This document shows, piece after piece, positions 54,018 to 64,000 of a DNA stretch of 64,000 bases. Each line of letters begins with the position of its first letter. Positions within the stretch are counted from its first letter, which is position 1. The DNA comes from Cinclus cinclus. Its lineage: Eukaryota > Chordata > Aves > Passeriformes > Cinclidae. The notes below the pieces were generated by a model. The model had not been told where the DNA came from. It did not search any database and was given only the letters and a program-made list of their open reading frames with translations. Made by a program: the position numbers and the translations under genes. The DNA lies in assembly GCF_963662255.1 (NCBI RefSeq), contig NC_085052.1, forward strand, positions 28,468,654 to 28,532,653, in the 5' to 3' direction.

Positions 54018-54340
54018 CAGCTCCCAGTCCAGTGCAGTCCCAAATGTAGGGCGGCATGCAGGGCAGCTCCCAGTCCAGTGTAGTCCCAAACGTAGAGCGG
54101 CATGCAGGGCAGCTCCCAGTCCAGTGCAGTCCCAAACGTAGGGCGGCATGCAGGGCAGCTCCCAGTCCAGTGCAGTCCCAAGTGTAGGGTGGCATGCAGG
54201 GCAGCTCCCAGTCCAGTGCAGTCCCAAGTGTAGGGCGGCATGCAGGGCAGCTCCCAGTCCAGTGCAGTCCCAAGTGTAGGGTGGCATGCAGGGCAGCTCC
54301 CAGTCCAGTACAGTCCCAAGTGTAGGGTGGCAGCCGCAAT
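54018..54340. repeat. Seven-copy 46-bp GC-rich tandem array
   Basis: Units beginning CAGCTCCCAGTCCAGTGCAG recur every 46 bp (54018, 54064, 54110 and onward). They differ by only a few bases. Because 46 is not a multiple of 3, the peptide repeats every 138 bp. This creates three overlapping minus-strand frames of up to 224 codons that are not genes. Confidence 0.95.
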
Positions 54341-55471
54341 CCCAGCTGGTGGGTCAAGAGGGAGCGAGAGAGAGAGAGAGGGCGAGAGGAAGGCGAGGCA
54401 CGGACCTCGCCCCTGGGGTCCCCATGAAGGGGGTGGCGGTGCAATAGCAGCAGCAATGGGGGACGGTGAGGGACGGCATTGAAGACACCTCTGGGAGTAG
54501 AAAGAGAGGGGTGGAGACGGGCTGGTGCAATCAATACGCGATAAGATCAAGGCAGAGATAGCCTTATTCTCTCACTAGTTTTCCAAACCTCGCCAAGTTG
54601 TTTGTTTTTGCTCTGTTAGAGGAAAGCAAAATTCCTCTTTCTCTTTTTATTTCTTTTTCCTTTTCTTCTCACTGTTAGGAGGGGAACTTTTGTTAACTCC
54701 GTTTCAAAGTCACTGTCACCCCTTCAGAAAAGCCTAGAGTTTTCTTTACCATGTGTGCCTGATCCACAAGAGACTGTGAGCTGCCCTCCATAAAAATAGA
54801 GACCATAGGTACTCCCCACCTCAGTTAAGGGCTAAGAGGTACCACTTGGCAAAACACAAAAATTTTGTGCCCTCCTGCCCTTGTAGAGTAAGAGGCAGGA
54901 GGCAAGAATCCAGCATGGTCTCTCTTTGACCGTTCCTTTAAGACAGCACTGTCTTTTCCCACTCCAAAAGCACACAGGGTGCTACTCTTCTCTTTCCAGG
55001 ACCCCACAAGGAGTGCTGGAGCATAGATCTGTGAGGCTAAAGAGTTAAATATTGCCCAGAGGGTAAAAGGCAAGATATGATTCATCTCATGCCAAGACTG
55101 GCCTGGCCTTTCTTGTTTGTACCTATAGTAGCATGTTTTAACCAATTGCAGGCATAATTAACTGATTAAGCTGTATGAGAAAAGACAAAAAAGTGAAGAT
55201 GGTACCACAATGTCCCACCCATACTCCCTTCTCTTGTCCCCATTCCCACCTGTGTTGTAATCCCACAGGGAGAGACCCACAAAGAAGTTGGGGCCAGGAG
55301 AGATCTAGGGGAGCGCTGTGCACATTTGTGCCAGAGCACATGGCTCTGTGTGCATGCTGAGGTGCTGAGGTGCCCACGTGTGTCAGTGTACAGAACTGCG
55401 TGCACCTGTGCTGAATTGCACGCTCTCATGTGTGAGCGGGTTTGTGCACAGGCTCTGCAGATATGAGCATG

Positions 55472-55528
<57 letters not shown>

Positions 55529-56391
55529 ACAAGTGTGTGCTACTAGCAAGTACCAGGGTTCTCTGCAGGTGAGCAGGTTCCTGTGTGTGCACTAGCTCTG
55601 CACATGTCCCTGAGTACGCATGCAAATTAGGCATGCCCAGAGACATGACTCCAGAAACACAGCTCTAGATACACAGCTCTGTGCATCTGGCTGCTGTCCC
55701 ACTTGGGAAAACAGACATGTGTGTGTCACTAAAGAGACACTCCGTTCTCATAGAAAGAAGAATTTGCCTCTGTGTTTCCCTTTTATAACTGTTAAAGCAA
55801 AGAAAGGCTGCCTGCCCTAGAAAGAAGGGGAGGCATCCTAGGCACTGGAATCCTTTTGTCCCTTTTCTCTAGAACTGTCCTTTCCCATGACCCCAAGGAC
55901 TGGACAGTCTAACACAGCTGAAGACCCAGCTGGGTACAAGAAGAACAAGCAACTGTGGCCAAAAAGCTTTTGCTAAAGCCAGAAAGTTTTGGGAGATGCT
56001 GATGGCAAATCCTGATGTGGTGTTGCCTTCACTGTCTCTGTGATATTGAGAGGGTATCTGCTGAAGATGTTCACTCTACCTTGACCAAAAAGGAGACCCC
56101 TTTTGCCTTTTTCAGTATTGCCAGACCTGTTTGTCACTTTTCGCACAAAGACACCCTCTTCAACCCTATGTGCAGCCCATAGTGTAAATGTGGCAGTGTT
56201 CCACATCAGTGACAATTGTTGCTTGTGCCTTTCACTTGCCAGCATAAACCCACAGCATTTTCTCTTGTCTTGGGAGAAGCCCACGTCACTGGCACACCCC
56301 CACAGCCTAGAGTGGCAGACACCCAAGTCTTGTGAGTGGAGACAAACTTAGAACATATGAGAGACCCTGAGAACCAAAGATTGAGGGGGGG
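54341..56391. other. Unassigned sequence between ERV pieces
   Basis: Includes a (GA)n-rich patch near 54365-54385, a GC-rich patch to about 54540 and the (TG)n microsatellite. I see no gene. Part may be internal sequence of the ERV whose LTR follows, but no env or pol motif is visible. Confidence 0.4.
55474..55526. repeat. (TG)26 microsatellite
   Basis: Uninterrupted TG dinucleotides over 53 bp, within a wider TGTG-rich neighbourhood. Confidence 0.95.
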
Positions 56392-57425
56392 TGTGTAAGC
56401 TAGTGAGCTTTGCTGCTACAAGAAATTAGTCTAGATATATCTACCTGCTTATTAGAGAAAATTTGCTTGCACTTTTGTTTTTTTTTTTATCCTAATAGCT
56501 TTCTTTTCCATGTAAGTTCAACTAGGATTACTGCAGTGCCTCTGCCAGATGTAACAGTCAGGGGACACCTACCTGCAATACTTCGTAAACCAGCATTATG
56601 GTTCTGGCCAGGCTGACAACAAGATTGCCTGACCTCTGCTGCTTCTCCTCTTCAGAATAAGAAATCCAGTGAAAGAACAAAGAATAGACCATAATATCCC
56701 TACCAGGTGAGACAAGATTGACGTGTAAACGAAGACCAAAAAGTAACCAGAGAAGACCCCAAGGTGTCCAAAACGTAGAATCAAGCTTCCACCAGCCAGC
56801 TGGAGAACTGCTGAAGTAACACTTTGATCAAAGAATTTGAATTATATTAGTCATTAGTGCAATTGTCTGTGGAGGCCTGTGGCCTGCTAAGGGACTTCCT
56901 GGCGCTATGCCCTGGAAGAATGTCCCCTAGACTCCAACATCTCCATGGACTCCTGTGACAATCAACCTGTCAATCAGCCCCAGTGCCACTCCCCCTGCTG
57001 GCGCCTTGGCCCCCTGTTGACCATCTGTGGGCAGGGTTCTAGAAGTTTCCTTGTTCTCCGCACCCTCATTGGTCTGTTCCCCTGTCTGTTTACCCCAGTG
57101 TTTCCCTACTGGTCACTGCAATCCCTTTCCCACCCACGCCTTCAGGTGTTGTTCAGGTTGTTGCTGTTCGCTCCCCCGCCCCCGTACCAGTATATAATCC
57201 TGGTCCCTCTACCTCTCCTTGTCTTTTGTCCCTGGACTCTTTCAGTGTGCATCTGAGATAAACTACCACCACAAACCTATACTAAGACCCTTCCTGCCTC
57301 TGCTATTTTCCATAACCAGCAGCTGCGTGTCAGTGGGGTGTTTGCTGTGTGCTTGGTGGAGCGCTCTCCTCATGGGCATGATTCATGAAGGTTGCAGCAA
57401 TCTACCATCTGGTCGCACTGCAACA
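56392..57425 (+). mobile_element. Probable ERV LTR, plus orientation
   Basis: A polypurine-tract-like GATTGAGGGGGGG directly precedes TGTGTAAGC at 56392. CCAAT-type elements occur at 56971 (CAATCAGCC) and 57067 (ATTGG). A TATATAA box lies at 57191-57197 and a GATAAA poly(A)-like signal at 57257-57262. A U5-like stretch ends GCACTGCAACA at 57425. Together these fit a ~1-kb 3' LTR in plus orientation. No ERV protein is recognisable upstream and the right end is a best guess. Confidence 0.5.
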
Positions 57426-57498
57426 ATTGTCCTGTTGTAAATAGATGAGAATTATGAGTGTCTGTTGAGGGGAGGAACAGTGAGAAGTGTTAGGGTAG

Positions 57499-58261
57499 TG
57501 TCTTGGTTTGAAAGACACGCGTCTTCTAAGGAAGGCAGGAGCCTCTCTTGAAATGGAAAATGTAAACTCCCTCCCTACAAATTATTAGTTTAATTTTGAA
57601 ATTAAGGAGCTCCCAGGCAAGAATATGGGAATAGACACAACAGTTCTTTACTGGGAAAATTAAAATAAAAATACAGTAATGCAAAAAAACCCCAAAACAC
57701 TGACAGAGTCAGAATGCAAGGTGACACCCCATCAGTCAGTCAGGGTGTTGGTAGCAGTCCCATTAAATGGTGGCTGCATCCTCCTGCAGTGGCAGATGTG
57801 GTTCTGTTGGAGCAGTGCTCCTGTAGAAGGGTGCACTTTTCCTCTGAATGTACAGTGATGATGTAGAAGGGTTTGGTTTCCCTCTGGGAATCCAGTGGAA
57901 AAAGGCTGTCCTGATGTTCCAAATCTCAGTTTTTATCCAGGTAGGAAATGCTTGGCTCCTCCCCCTGGGTAGAGCATCTCCCAGTGGGATTATAAAATTT
58001 TATCAGTCATGCACTGGGACTCAATGGCCCATTAATAGAAGACACCTCCCTGGAGGAAGTTTGTGTCATGGAAAAGATAAAGAACACTGCCACACCTGGT
58101 TTTAACAGATTAACATTTAATATTAATTTATCATTAACAGAAGATATTCCCCACACACATGCACATCCCCTCCTGAGGTAAAGATCACTGCCCCACCTGG
58201 TTTCAACAGATGGTGATAGAATACATACTTTTGGTTACATCCTGCTTTGAAACCCAAGACA
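57499..58261 (-). mobile_element. Solo LTR, songbird type, minus orientation
   Basis: 763 bp, opening TGTCTTGGTTTGAAAGACA and closing CTTTGAAACCCAAGACA, which are matching inverted ends. On the minus strand a GATAAAAA TATA-like element (near 57931) lies upstream of a CCAGTAAAG poly(A)-like signal (near 57650). This supports minus orientation. It resembles an abundant passerine LTR family from memory. Flanking 5-mers GGTAG and GGTGC are only partly alike. Its right end lies 14 bp before the open exon frame of the neighbouring gene. Confidence 0.75.
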
Positions 58262-58275
58262 GGTGCTTTGCTTAA

Positions 58276-59065
58276 AAACTGACAAGGGAAGAACGATGGG
58301 AACCAGAGGGCAAGAGCAGGCTAGTCTCTGTGCTCACCACGGAGAAGATTATAACCCTGCTGCAGGCAGCAACCCCGTGGAGTCATTCCATCCCCATACT
58401 GGCTGGAGCAGGTATTGGTGGGAGCAGCAATTATGGCAGTGGAACCCCCAGAGCACTGTTTGCCCCAACAGTCGCCTTGGCAACAGAACCCTCCCCAGTG
58501 GTGCTTGTCCCAAGCAACCCGCAGACTGCCCAAGCACCATGGCAGCAGGTACAGCAGCATGGTCCTGCTCCTCCTGGGGCTCCTGCCCTCCAGGTATCCC
58601 CAGCTTGCTCTGCCACTATCTCACCCTATCACCCCTCTCTGCTTCCCCCAACAGAGAGGTTCCCTCTCCAGGTGACAGTGGTGAAGGTGCCTGGTGTGAG
58701 TTTCCCTGCCCTGGAAGCTGCCTGGGAGCTGCCTTCTGTCCCCAGGCTGCCACTGTCCTCTGGGCCTGTCCAGCTCCACACTGGCTCTCACCAGCTGGTC
58801 CCAGTCACCACCAGGCAGGAGGTTCCAGGGACCCTAGGGCCGGTGGCGCATCTTCCCCAGCTGGTGCAGATGCCCGTTGGGGCTGCTCTCTGTCCCCCTG
58901 CCTATGGTTGGGTACAGCAGGTGGTGATGGGGACACTGCTGCCTCACCAGCCAACAGCTGTGCTCCAGGAAGAGGCCCTTTACCCCATAGGCTCTAGTGT
59001 ATTCCACATCCACCATCAACCTGCCCTGGCTCTACTAGCTGACACAACTACGATGGAACCTGAAG
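58276..59065 (+). CDS. Unrecognised nuclear-type protein, upstream exon (5' partial)
   Basis: The frame is open from 58276, just after an in-frame TAA, to a consensus donor GAAG|GTAAG at 59065. It has no in-frame ATG until about 58870, so the start must lie in an upstream exon. The likeliest acceptor is ATAACCCTGCTGCAG ending at 58365; the exact exon start is uncertain. The ~230-260 residues are rich in Pro, Gln, Val and Leu (for example PSPVVLVPSNPQTAQAPWQQ) and low in charge, like a transcriptional activation or scaffold segment. No folded domain is recognised. The neighbouring solo LTR abuts the exon's 5' side. No stop interrupts the frame. I cannot assign a family. Confidence 0.7.
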
Positions 59066-59146
59066 GTAAGTTTTGGGGGGTGGCAAAGCCCATGCACCAG
59101 CAGACAAGCTGAGGAAAACTTCAGTCTCTTGGGGCTCCATTTTCAG
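59066..59146 (+). other. 81-bp GT-AG intron
   Basis: Begins GTAAGTTTT and ends GGGGCTCCATTTTCAG. Splicing splits a GAA codon after its first base, and the downstream exon continues in frame. This frame-keeping junction is strong evidence for a genuine spliced gene on the plus strand. Confidence 0.85.
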
Positions 59147-59793
59147 AAGTGGTGACCACAGATCTGCCTGGGGAGGGATCAGCTGCCATCACAGAAGCCA
59201 TTCCTGAGCATTCAGAGGACAGCACCAACACTCATCTGTTTGCCTGGCCTGACACCACAGTGAATGAGGACACCACCCTTGACAACCCCAACAGCTCCAC
59301 CTTGGATGCTCTACTGGAAGAACTGTCTGAGTACCTGGAGGACAGTGGCTGCCTTGACAAGCAAGCGGAGTTGGCACATCAAGGGGACGATGAGGACACT
59401 ATCTTGGCCGCCAATGTCCCCAGCTTGATGGCTGAGGACCTGGATGAGTTCCTTGAATTCTGTGAATTCCTGCTGGAAGATGACCATCCCAAGAAGCCGG
59501 TGGTGGAGGCAGAGCAAAGGAACAGCCAGGATGCCATCCCTGCCATCCCCAACCTGATCCCCTCTACCAGCTCACCCACTGCCTCCTGGCCTCAGTCACC
59601 CCACATGGCCGAGATGGAGGAGGAGGCACTGCAGACGCAGCCACCAGGCATTATCACTATCCGTGTGCGCCCCAAAACAAGAGAGCTAGCAGCAGCCAGG
59701 CCGAGATCTCTGTGCCAGCCAGCACCCCCACGAGCTAAGAGATCTTCCCGCAGGACCATGGCTCAGCCAGCAAGAAAAAGACAACGGCGGTGA
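59147..59793 (+). CDS. Unrecognised nuclear-type protein, terminal coding exon
   Basis: About 215 codons ending in TGA at 59791-59793. Three parts are visible. First is a Thr/Glu/Asp-rich stretch. Next is an acidic region with two amphipathic blocks, TLDALLEELSEYLED and AEDLDEFLEFCEFLLEDD, about 50 residues apart. Last is a basic C-terminus (PRAKRSSRR, then PARKRQRR at the very end) that resembles a nuclear localisation signal. Acidic hydrophobic helices plus basic tail suggest a transcriptional regulator or chromatin adaptor, but that is inference. The gene lies between LTRs, all upstream ones apparently younger insertions. It may be a lineage-specific or fast-evolving host gene. I offer no gene name. 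Confidence 0.75.
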
Positions 59794-59887
59794 TGTAGCA
59801 CCTAGGCCAAAAGACGCCCCAAGCCAGTGACCTACATCCAGACCCCCAGCTGCAGCTCTCTCCTACACTCCTCATCCCCATTTGGTC

Positions 59888-59893
59888 ATTAAA
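59888..59893 (+). terminator. ATTAAA poly(A) signal of the host-like gene
   Basis: ATTAAA lies about 95 nt after the stop codon, followed by a T/G-rich stretch (GACTTGTTTTGCAG then CTCTGTCTTTC). Cleavage is expected near 59905-59915. It supports a complete 3' end. Confidence 0.65.
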
Positions 59894-59914
59894 GACTTGT
59901 TTTGCAGCTCCTCT

Positions 59915-60510
59915 GTCTTTCGGGAAATCATATTCACAGTGGGAGGGGGGTGATGCCTAAGGGCAGCCCTCTGCCTGCCTCATTTGGGGCCAGGCTGGGC
60001 TGGGGATGGTGACCAAGAGGATGGCTATGGGGACATTGCTCCGGGCGCTGGGCACCTGTGGGGGAAACCACATTGGTCAGAGTCCTCAGAGCACCAAGCA
60101 GCAGGACAGGTACCACAGAGTCACCAGGAGCAGGAATTGCCATGCTGGGCACATGCTGAGTTTCCCACTTGGTTGGGCTGGCAGAGGACAGGGAAACCTT
60201 TTTCCTGCCCCAAGCAGGGAAACCTTTCCTTCTCAGAGAGTGGATGAGATAGAACACTGTTGGGGATGTTGAAATGCCTCAAGTGCTGCCATAGGGATTT
60301 TTCATTTGTCACAGGGCAATTTCTCATCTTTAAAGGGACCAACCCTCCCTGAAGGACATCCTGGCTGGCTTTGTCACCCTATCACTGGCTCCCCTCAGCC
60401 AGCTCCCCACATTTTCTGTATTAGGCAGGATTTTTTGGGGTATGGAGTATCCTCCAGGCAGTTCAGGACAGCTGTCCCAGCCTCTCTAGAACATATCTCC
60501 CTTTGAAAGG
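59915..60510. other. Downstream flank, no gene seen
   Basis: GC-richer than the rest of the window, like the neighbouring gene. It holds only short frames and I recognise no element. Confidence 0.4.
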
Positions 60511-60848
60511 TGTAGCAGTGGGGAAAAAGGAGACACAGACTCCCTTATGCATCTGAAAGAAATCACTTTATTGTAGAAGTCACCCCCTTTTTATACTTTT
60601 AACTTTCACTGGACATAACCAAAACTTAACAGAAGAAGGGCCCCCATTGGCTCACTCAGCTGCAGTCTGCCATCCACACATCATCATGCAATCAGCTTCC
60701 CTTTCGTCTGCTGTCCAGCTGTCCTCCTCATAACTGCCTCTCACCCCCCACCAACATCCAACCGTCCAGCCTGTAGCTGTGCCTTCCTACAAGGCTTTTT
60801 TGTAAACATAAGCCTTAACAATAGTAACAAATATAGCCCTGTATCCCA
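60511..60848 (-). mobile_element. Solo LTR related to the 50-kb ERV LTR
   Basis: 338 bp, minus orientation, opening TGTAGCAGTGGGG on the plus strand. It aligns with the 50-kb LTR through the CACAGACTCCCTTATGCATC, GGGCCCCCATTGGCTCACTC and CATAAGCCTTAACA blocks. TATA (60588-60594) and poly(A) signal (60567-60572) are conserved. It has only one copy of the CCAAT-bearing U3 unit. No TGG-type primer-binding site follows its U5 end, and its outer flank differs from that of the 50-kb LTR. I read it as an independent solo LTR and not the mate of the 50-kb one. Confidence 0.8.
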
Positions 60849-61000
60849 TGGATGGGGTCTCTAAGGGGTAGCCAAGGCCAGGTTGTATGGGGCTTGGAGC
60901 AGCCTGCTCTGGTTGAAGGTGTTCCTGCCACAGTAGATGGGTTGGAATAAGATGATCTTTAAGGTCACTTCCATCCCCAAACCATTCTGGGTTCTTTGGT
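60849..61000 (+). repeat. CR1 LINE 3' end
   Basis: Plus-sense CR1 tail with GGGCTTGGAGCAGCCTGCTC, then AAGATGATCTTTAAGGTCAC, then CCCCAAACCATTCTGGGTTC. It directly abuts the solo LTR, which appears to have inserted into or next to it. Confidence 0.8.
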
Positions 61001-61405
61001 AAGCAGGGTGAGAGAAGGAGCAGCTTGAGACAGTTTCAGAAACTAAATCTTCCACTGGCCTGTATTCTGTCACTCCCTTTTGCAAAAAAAAAAGAAATAT
61101 AAATTAAAGGGAGATACTAAGCAGGCAAGAATCATTTGCTTAGCCAGAGGAAACTGAATCTAATAACCCATATGGCTTAAAAGAACTGTTTTTTAAAAGT
61201 TGACTATCTGCTATTCCTTAGAGGCAGGTAGGAGTATAGACAAGAGCAAACCATATTCCTACTACTGGATAAATCCAGATTTTGTTTAGAGTTGTTACTG
61301 AGATGTATGTTGATTCATTAAGTTTAAGTAAATAAATAACGTTTTTTGCAATAGGAACACAAAACAAATACATTGCTACTGAGAAGAAAGAAAAGCTACT
61401 GCTAT
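61001..61405. other. Unique sequence, no gene seen
   Basis: AT-rich; no recognised feature. Confidence 0.45.
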
Positions 61406-61475
61406 TTTAGTTAGAAGGGACCTGTAAGTGATCATTTAGTCCAGCTTGACCTTGTCTGGCCAATTCAAGTGTAAG
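61406..61475 (-). repeat. Short CR1-like fragment, reverse orientation
   Basis: AGTTAGAAGGGACCTGTAAG followed by TTAGTCCAGCTTGACC resembles the reverse complement of a diverged CR1 3' terminus. Confidence 0.4.
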
Positions 61476-64000
61476 TATGCTCTTAAGGCATGATCCAAAT
61501 GCCTCATGCATGCTGACGGAAAATAGGCATTTTTTTCAAGGAGGGGAAAATGCTCTTCCTCAGTTCCTTCTATTAAGACATTCTGAAACACAAGAAAAAG
61601 GGTTCCAAGTCCCTCTCCCAAAGATGGCATTTGCACTTGCAGTGACTGGGAGTAAGGGAAAATAAGGTAGGAATCTGTCTAAACTAAATGGTATAATAAT
61701 CACTCTTTTCTCCTCAAAGGCATTGACAATTACAAGCTCATACCAGACAACTAATTATCTTTTTAAGTCATCACATCTATAATAGAAATCAACTGTCCAC
61801 AAAGACCACACAGTCTTTTAACAGCAGGACACTGCTAATAAAGGCCATGAGCCTCAGGTATCACCTCTGCTCTCCAGCTGGACATTCTGCTTTCTTCTAC
61901 TTTACCTGATGCATTGCAGGCAAGTTCTTGAGGCAGCCACAGTCACTGCTGCAGAACACCTGGAGGATCTCCAGCCCAGAAAGCCTACATTCCAAGAGGC
62001 TAACAGGCCACAGGATTTACAGACTGCTGTTAAAGAACACCAGTCAAACATCCACAGAAAACTAGTTCTGATGTGTAGTTTTCAAAGAAATTGCTGGAAA
62101 TTTGTCTTGCAATGCAGTAGTGAGAAATGTGCATCTATGATTGGATAGAATATCCTGGAAAAGCACCCATATTTCCTGAGAAAGAACATCAGCACCAAAT
62201 TTTCAGGCTGCATGGTCCAAAATTCACAACCACTCCATGAAAACAGTAAGATGTGGCACACCTTTTTACCACACCACTCTCTAGGGCCCCACATGCAAAT
62301 TCTTTGTTGTTGATTTTTGTATTTTTTTTTTTTTGAGTCAATAGACTGGAATAAATCCTGTGCCTCTGCACCAGACTCTCCCAGGAACTGCCCCTGGCCT
62401 TTGCAGAAGCTCATCTGAAGTGAGTCCAGAGGCAACCTGCAGCTGCTCACTAAACAAAGTGCAGCTAGAATGATGTTTCACGTACCAGGTCTGAGGCTGG
62501 TGACATACTTTGTTCTGAGCTGTAATCAATGGGTTAAGGTATGATGTACAATTAATTAAAAACACAAACACAGCACCCAAGAGAGAAGTTTAGACCTGAA
62601 ATCAATTTTTGACCAACGTAATAGTCTCAAATCTAAAATAGTCCTTCAGAAATGAGACACTGTAAAAGGTTTTTAAAAATTTTTAGACCCATGCACAAAA
62701 GCAAACCTACCTCAAACCTCAGAAATTTCTTCCTTTGTTACCTTCTCTTCAAATACTCCATATCATAGTAATTAATTACATTTGGCCTGAATTCGTAGCA
62801 GTTTAATCTCCAGTGATGTTTTCTGTGAGACTAAACACATCTCTCTTCTCCCTGACACCACTTACCTACCTGTTACTCAGGGACAGCAAAGAAGTGCTTC
62901 AAAATCAGCTTCCAGGAAATGGAATGTGGGGTTTGGCATTCCGTGTATTTCACCCTTGACTTTCTCACCACGGACAGGATGATCCCAGTGGTACCAAAAG
63001 GAGCACAGAGAACACAGTCACGGAGTATCAACAGTAAGCACAGCAGAGCACTGCAGACTGCATCCTTTTGTAATGCAGATAGGAGCCAGTGAGCCAGGAT
63101 CTGACCACCACGTAGTGTTGAAATGTTATTCCACCTCCTTTGATCTGGGCTTTCAGAGATGAATAATGTTTCCAAAGAGTTTTAACTGTCAGCAATGATT
63201 TCCAGCAGGCCCACATGGCTCTGGAGTGTTACACATCGAGCAGAATGATCCCAGTCAAAAGCTCAGGAGCAGTCACAACCAAGGAAAATCTCAGGATGCA
63301 CCACAGCCTGCCCAGCTCCACCCAAGTTCCTAAAACTTTACCAGATCCCAGCATGCTGCAGGTGTTCCCACTCAGTGACTATTCAAAATAAAAGGAACTT
63401 TCACAATACAGTGACCAGAGCTCACCTATGATGACACGTCACAATTGAAGATTGACTCAACCTGATTTCTGAATCTTCAGACTACCATTTTCTAAAACAG
63501 CACACCAGAATATAAAAGGAAAACTAAAAGTATAAGTAGGAAAATGTGATTTCCTTTACAAATACCAAACAAAGAAACCTTGTCCTGGAGCAGTCACTCT
63601 CTGAAAGGTTTGGTCTAGAAGAATCCTTCTTATAATAAATGTCATATATAAAACTTTGCTTTTGCTGAAAAGCCAATACCTCAAGCCTCTTACCCCCTGC
63701 AGTTACCTCCAGCAGTATAATTAATATTTAATCATGGCTGTGGTATTCACAGGCAATGACACCTAGTGTGCTTTGGCTGAGATAAAAATAAATTATCTAT
63801 TCTCTCTTTCTACATGATGATCTGTTCTTCCAAATTATTAGGAATTTGAGTAACTACATTGAACCCAACACTGCAAAAAATTTGCGAAACTGCACCTTCA
63901 TTTGCATTGATTTTTCTTCATCCAAAGGGAAATAAGCCAAGGAAGCAAGCCTGTAAGGTCTGCTTTATGGAACACAGAAAATAAATATGTAATTAAAAGA
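61476..64000. other. Unique sequence, no gene seen
   Basis: Short frames only; the longest (62082-62450 minus, 122 codons) has no recognised motif. No repeat family was recognised. Confidence 0.45.

Noticed and set aside
53866..54550. Minus-strand open frames of 222-224 codons with a repeating Trp/Cys/Leu-rich peptide
   Set aside because: They are created by the 46-bp tandem array read in three frames. Several frames are open at once and the peptide simply cycles every 46 residues.
54825..55145. 105-codon minus-strand frame as ERV gag
   Set aside because: It contains no capsid major-homology-like region or CCHC zinc knuckle and lies beyond the tandem array.
58263..58997. 244-codon plus-strand frame overlapping the host-like exon
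   Set aside because: It is in a different frame from the one that continues across the splice junction into the terminal exon. The GC-rich exon keeps several frames open.
50022..60848. Interpreting the two related LTRs as the 5' and 3' LTRs of one provirus
   Set aside because: The right LTR has no TGG-type primer-binding site at its inner edge, differs strongly in length, and the outer flanks show no matching target-site duplication. No gag lies between, only unrelated LTRs and a host-like gene.

Overview
The window looks like 64 kb of a bird nuclear genome, most likely a songbird (passerine). It is mostly AT-rich, gene-poor sequence. Several CR1 LINE 3' ends are recognisable at 5.8, 20.9, 27.4, 29.1, 37.8 and 60.9 kb. 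Several LTRs look like families common in passerines (12.9, 27.8, 57.5 kb). The one clear host intron is very short (81 bp). Family names were recognised from memory; no database search was possible.

Layout. 1-49 kb is intergenic or intronic: short CR1 pieces, solo or partial LTRs, A-runs, a (TCC)24 tract and an AT/CA alternating tract. The only weak hints of exons there are a 216-bp minus-strand open segment with consensus splice sites (19410-19625) and a minus-strand open frame ending near an AATAAA (49429-50021). I recognise neither.

50.0-54.5 kb holds a decayed class II (alpha/beta-like) endogenous retrovirus on the minus strand. It has a 3' LTR (50022-50825), a polypurine tract, then integrase, RNase H and reverse transcriptase remnants up to about 53480. 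Pol runs almost into the polypurine tract, so there is no env. No gag or protease is recognisable. The LTR U3 carries about ten head-to-tail copies of a 43-bp unit, each with a CCAAT box or a one-base variant. A 46-bp tandem array sits beyond the RT end (54018-54340).

54.5-61 kb is a pile-up of LTRs. A probable plus-oriented LTR (56392-57425) is followed by a minus-oriented solo LTR (57499-58261). Next comes a plus-strand host-like gene with two exons, an 81-bp GT-AG intron that keeps the frame, and a poly(A) signal (58276-59910). A second, single-copy relative of the 50-kb LTR (60511-60848) and a CR1 tail follow. The gene encodes a Pro/Gln/Val-rich segment, an acidic amphipathic segment and a basic nuclear-localisation-like C-terminus. 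I cannot name it. It is the most interesting item: an apparently intact reading frame, missing its 5' end, bracketed by retroviral LTRs.

The rest (61-64 kb) is again intergenic. Most long open frames in this window are produced by tandem repeats or CR1 and are not genes.
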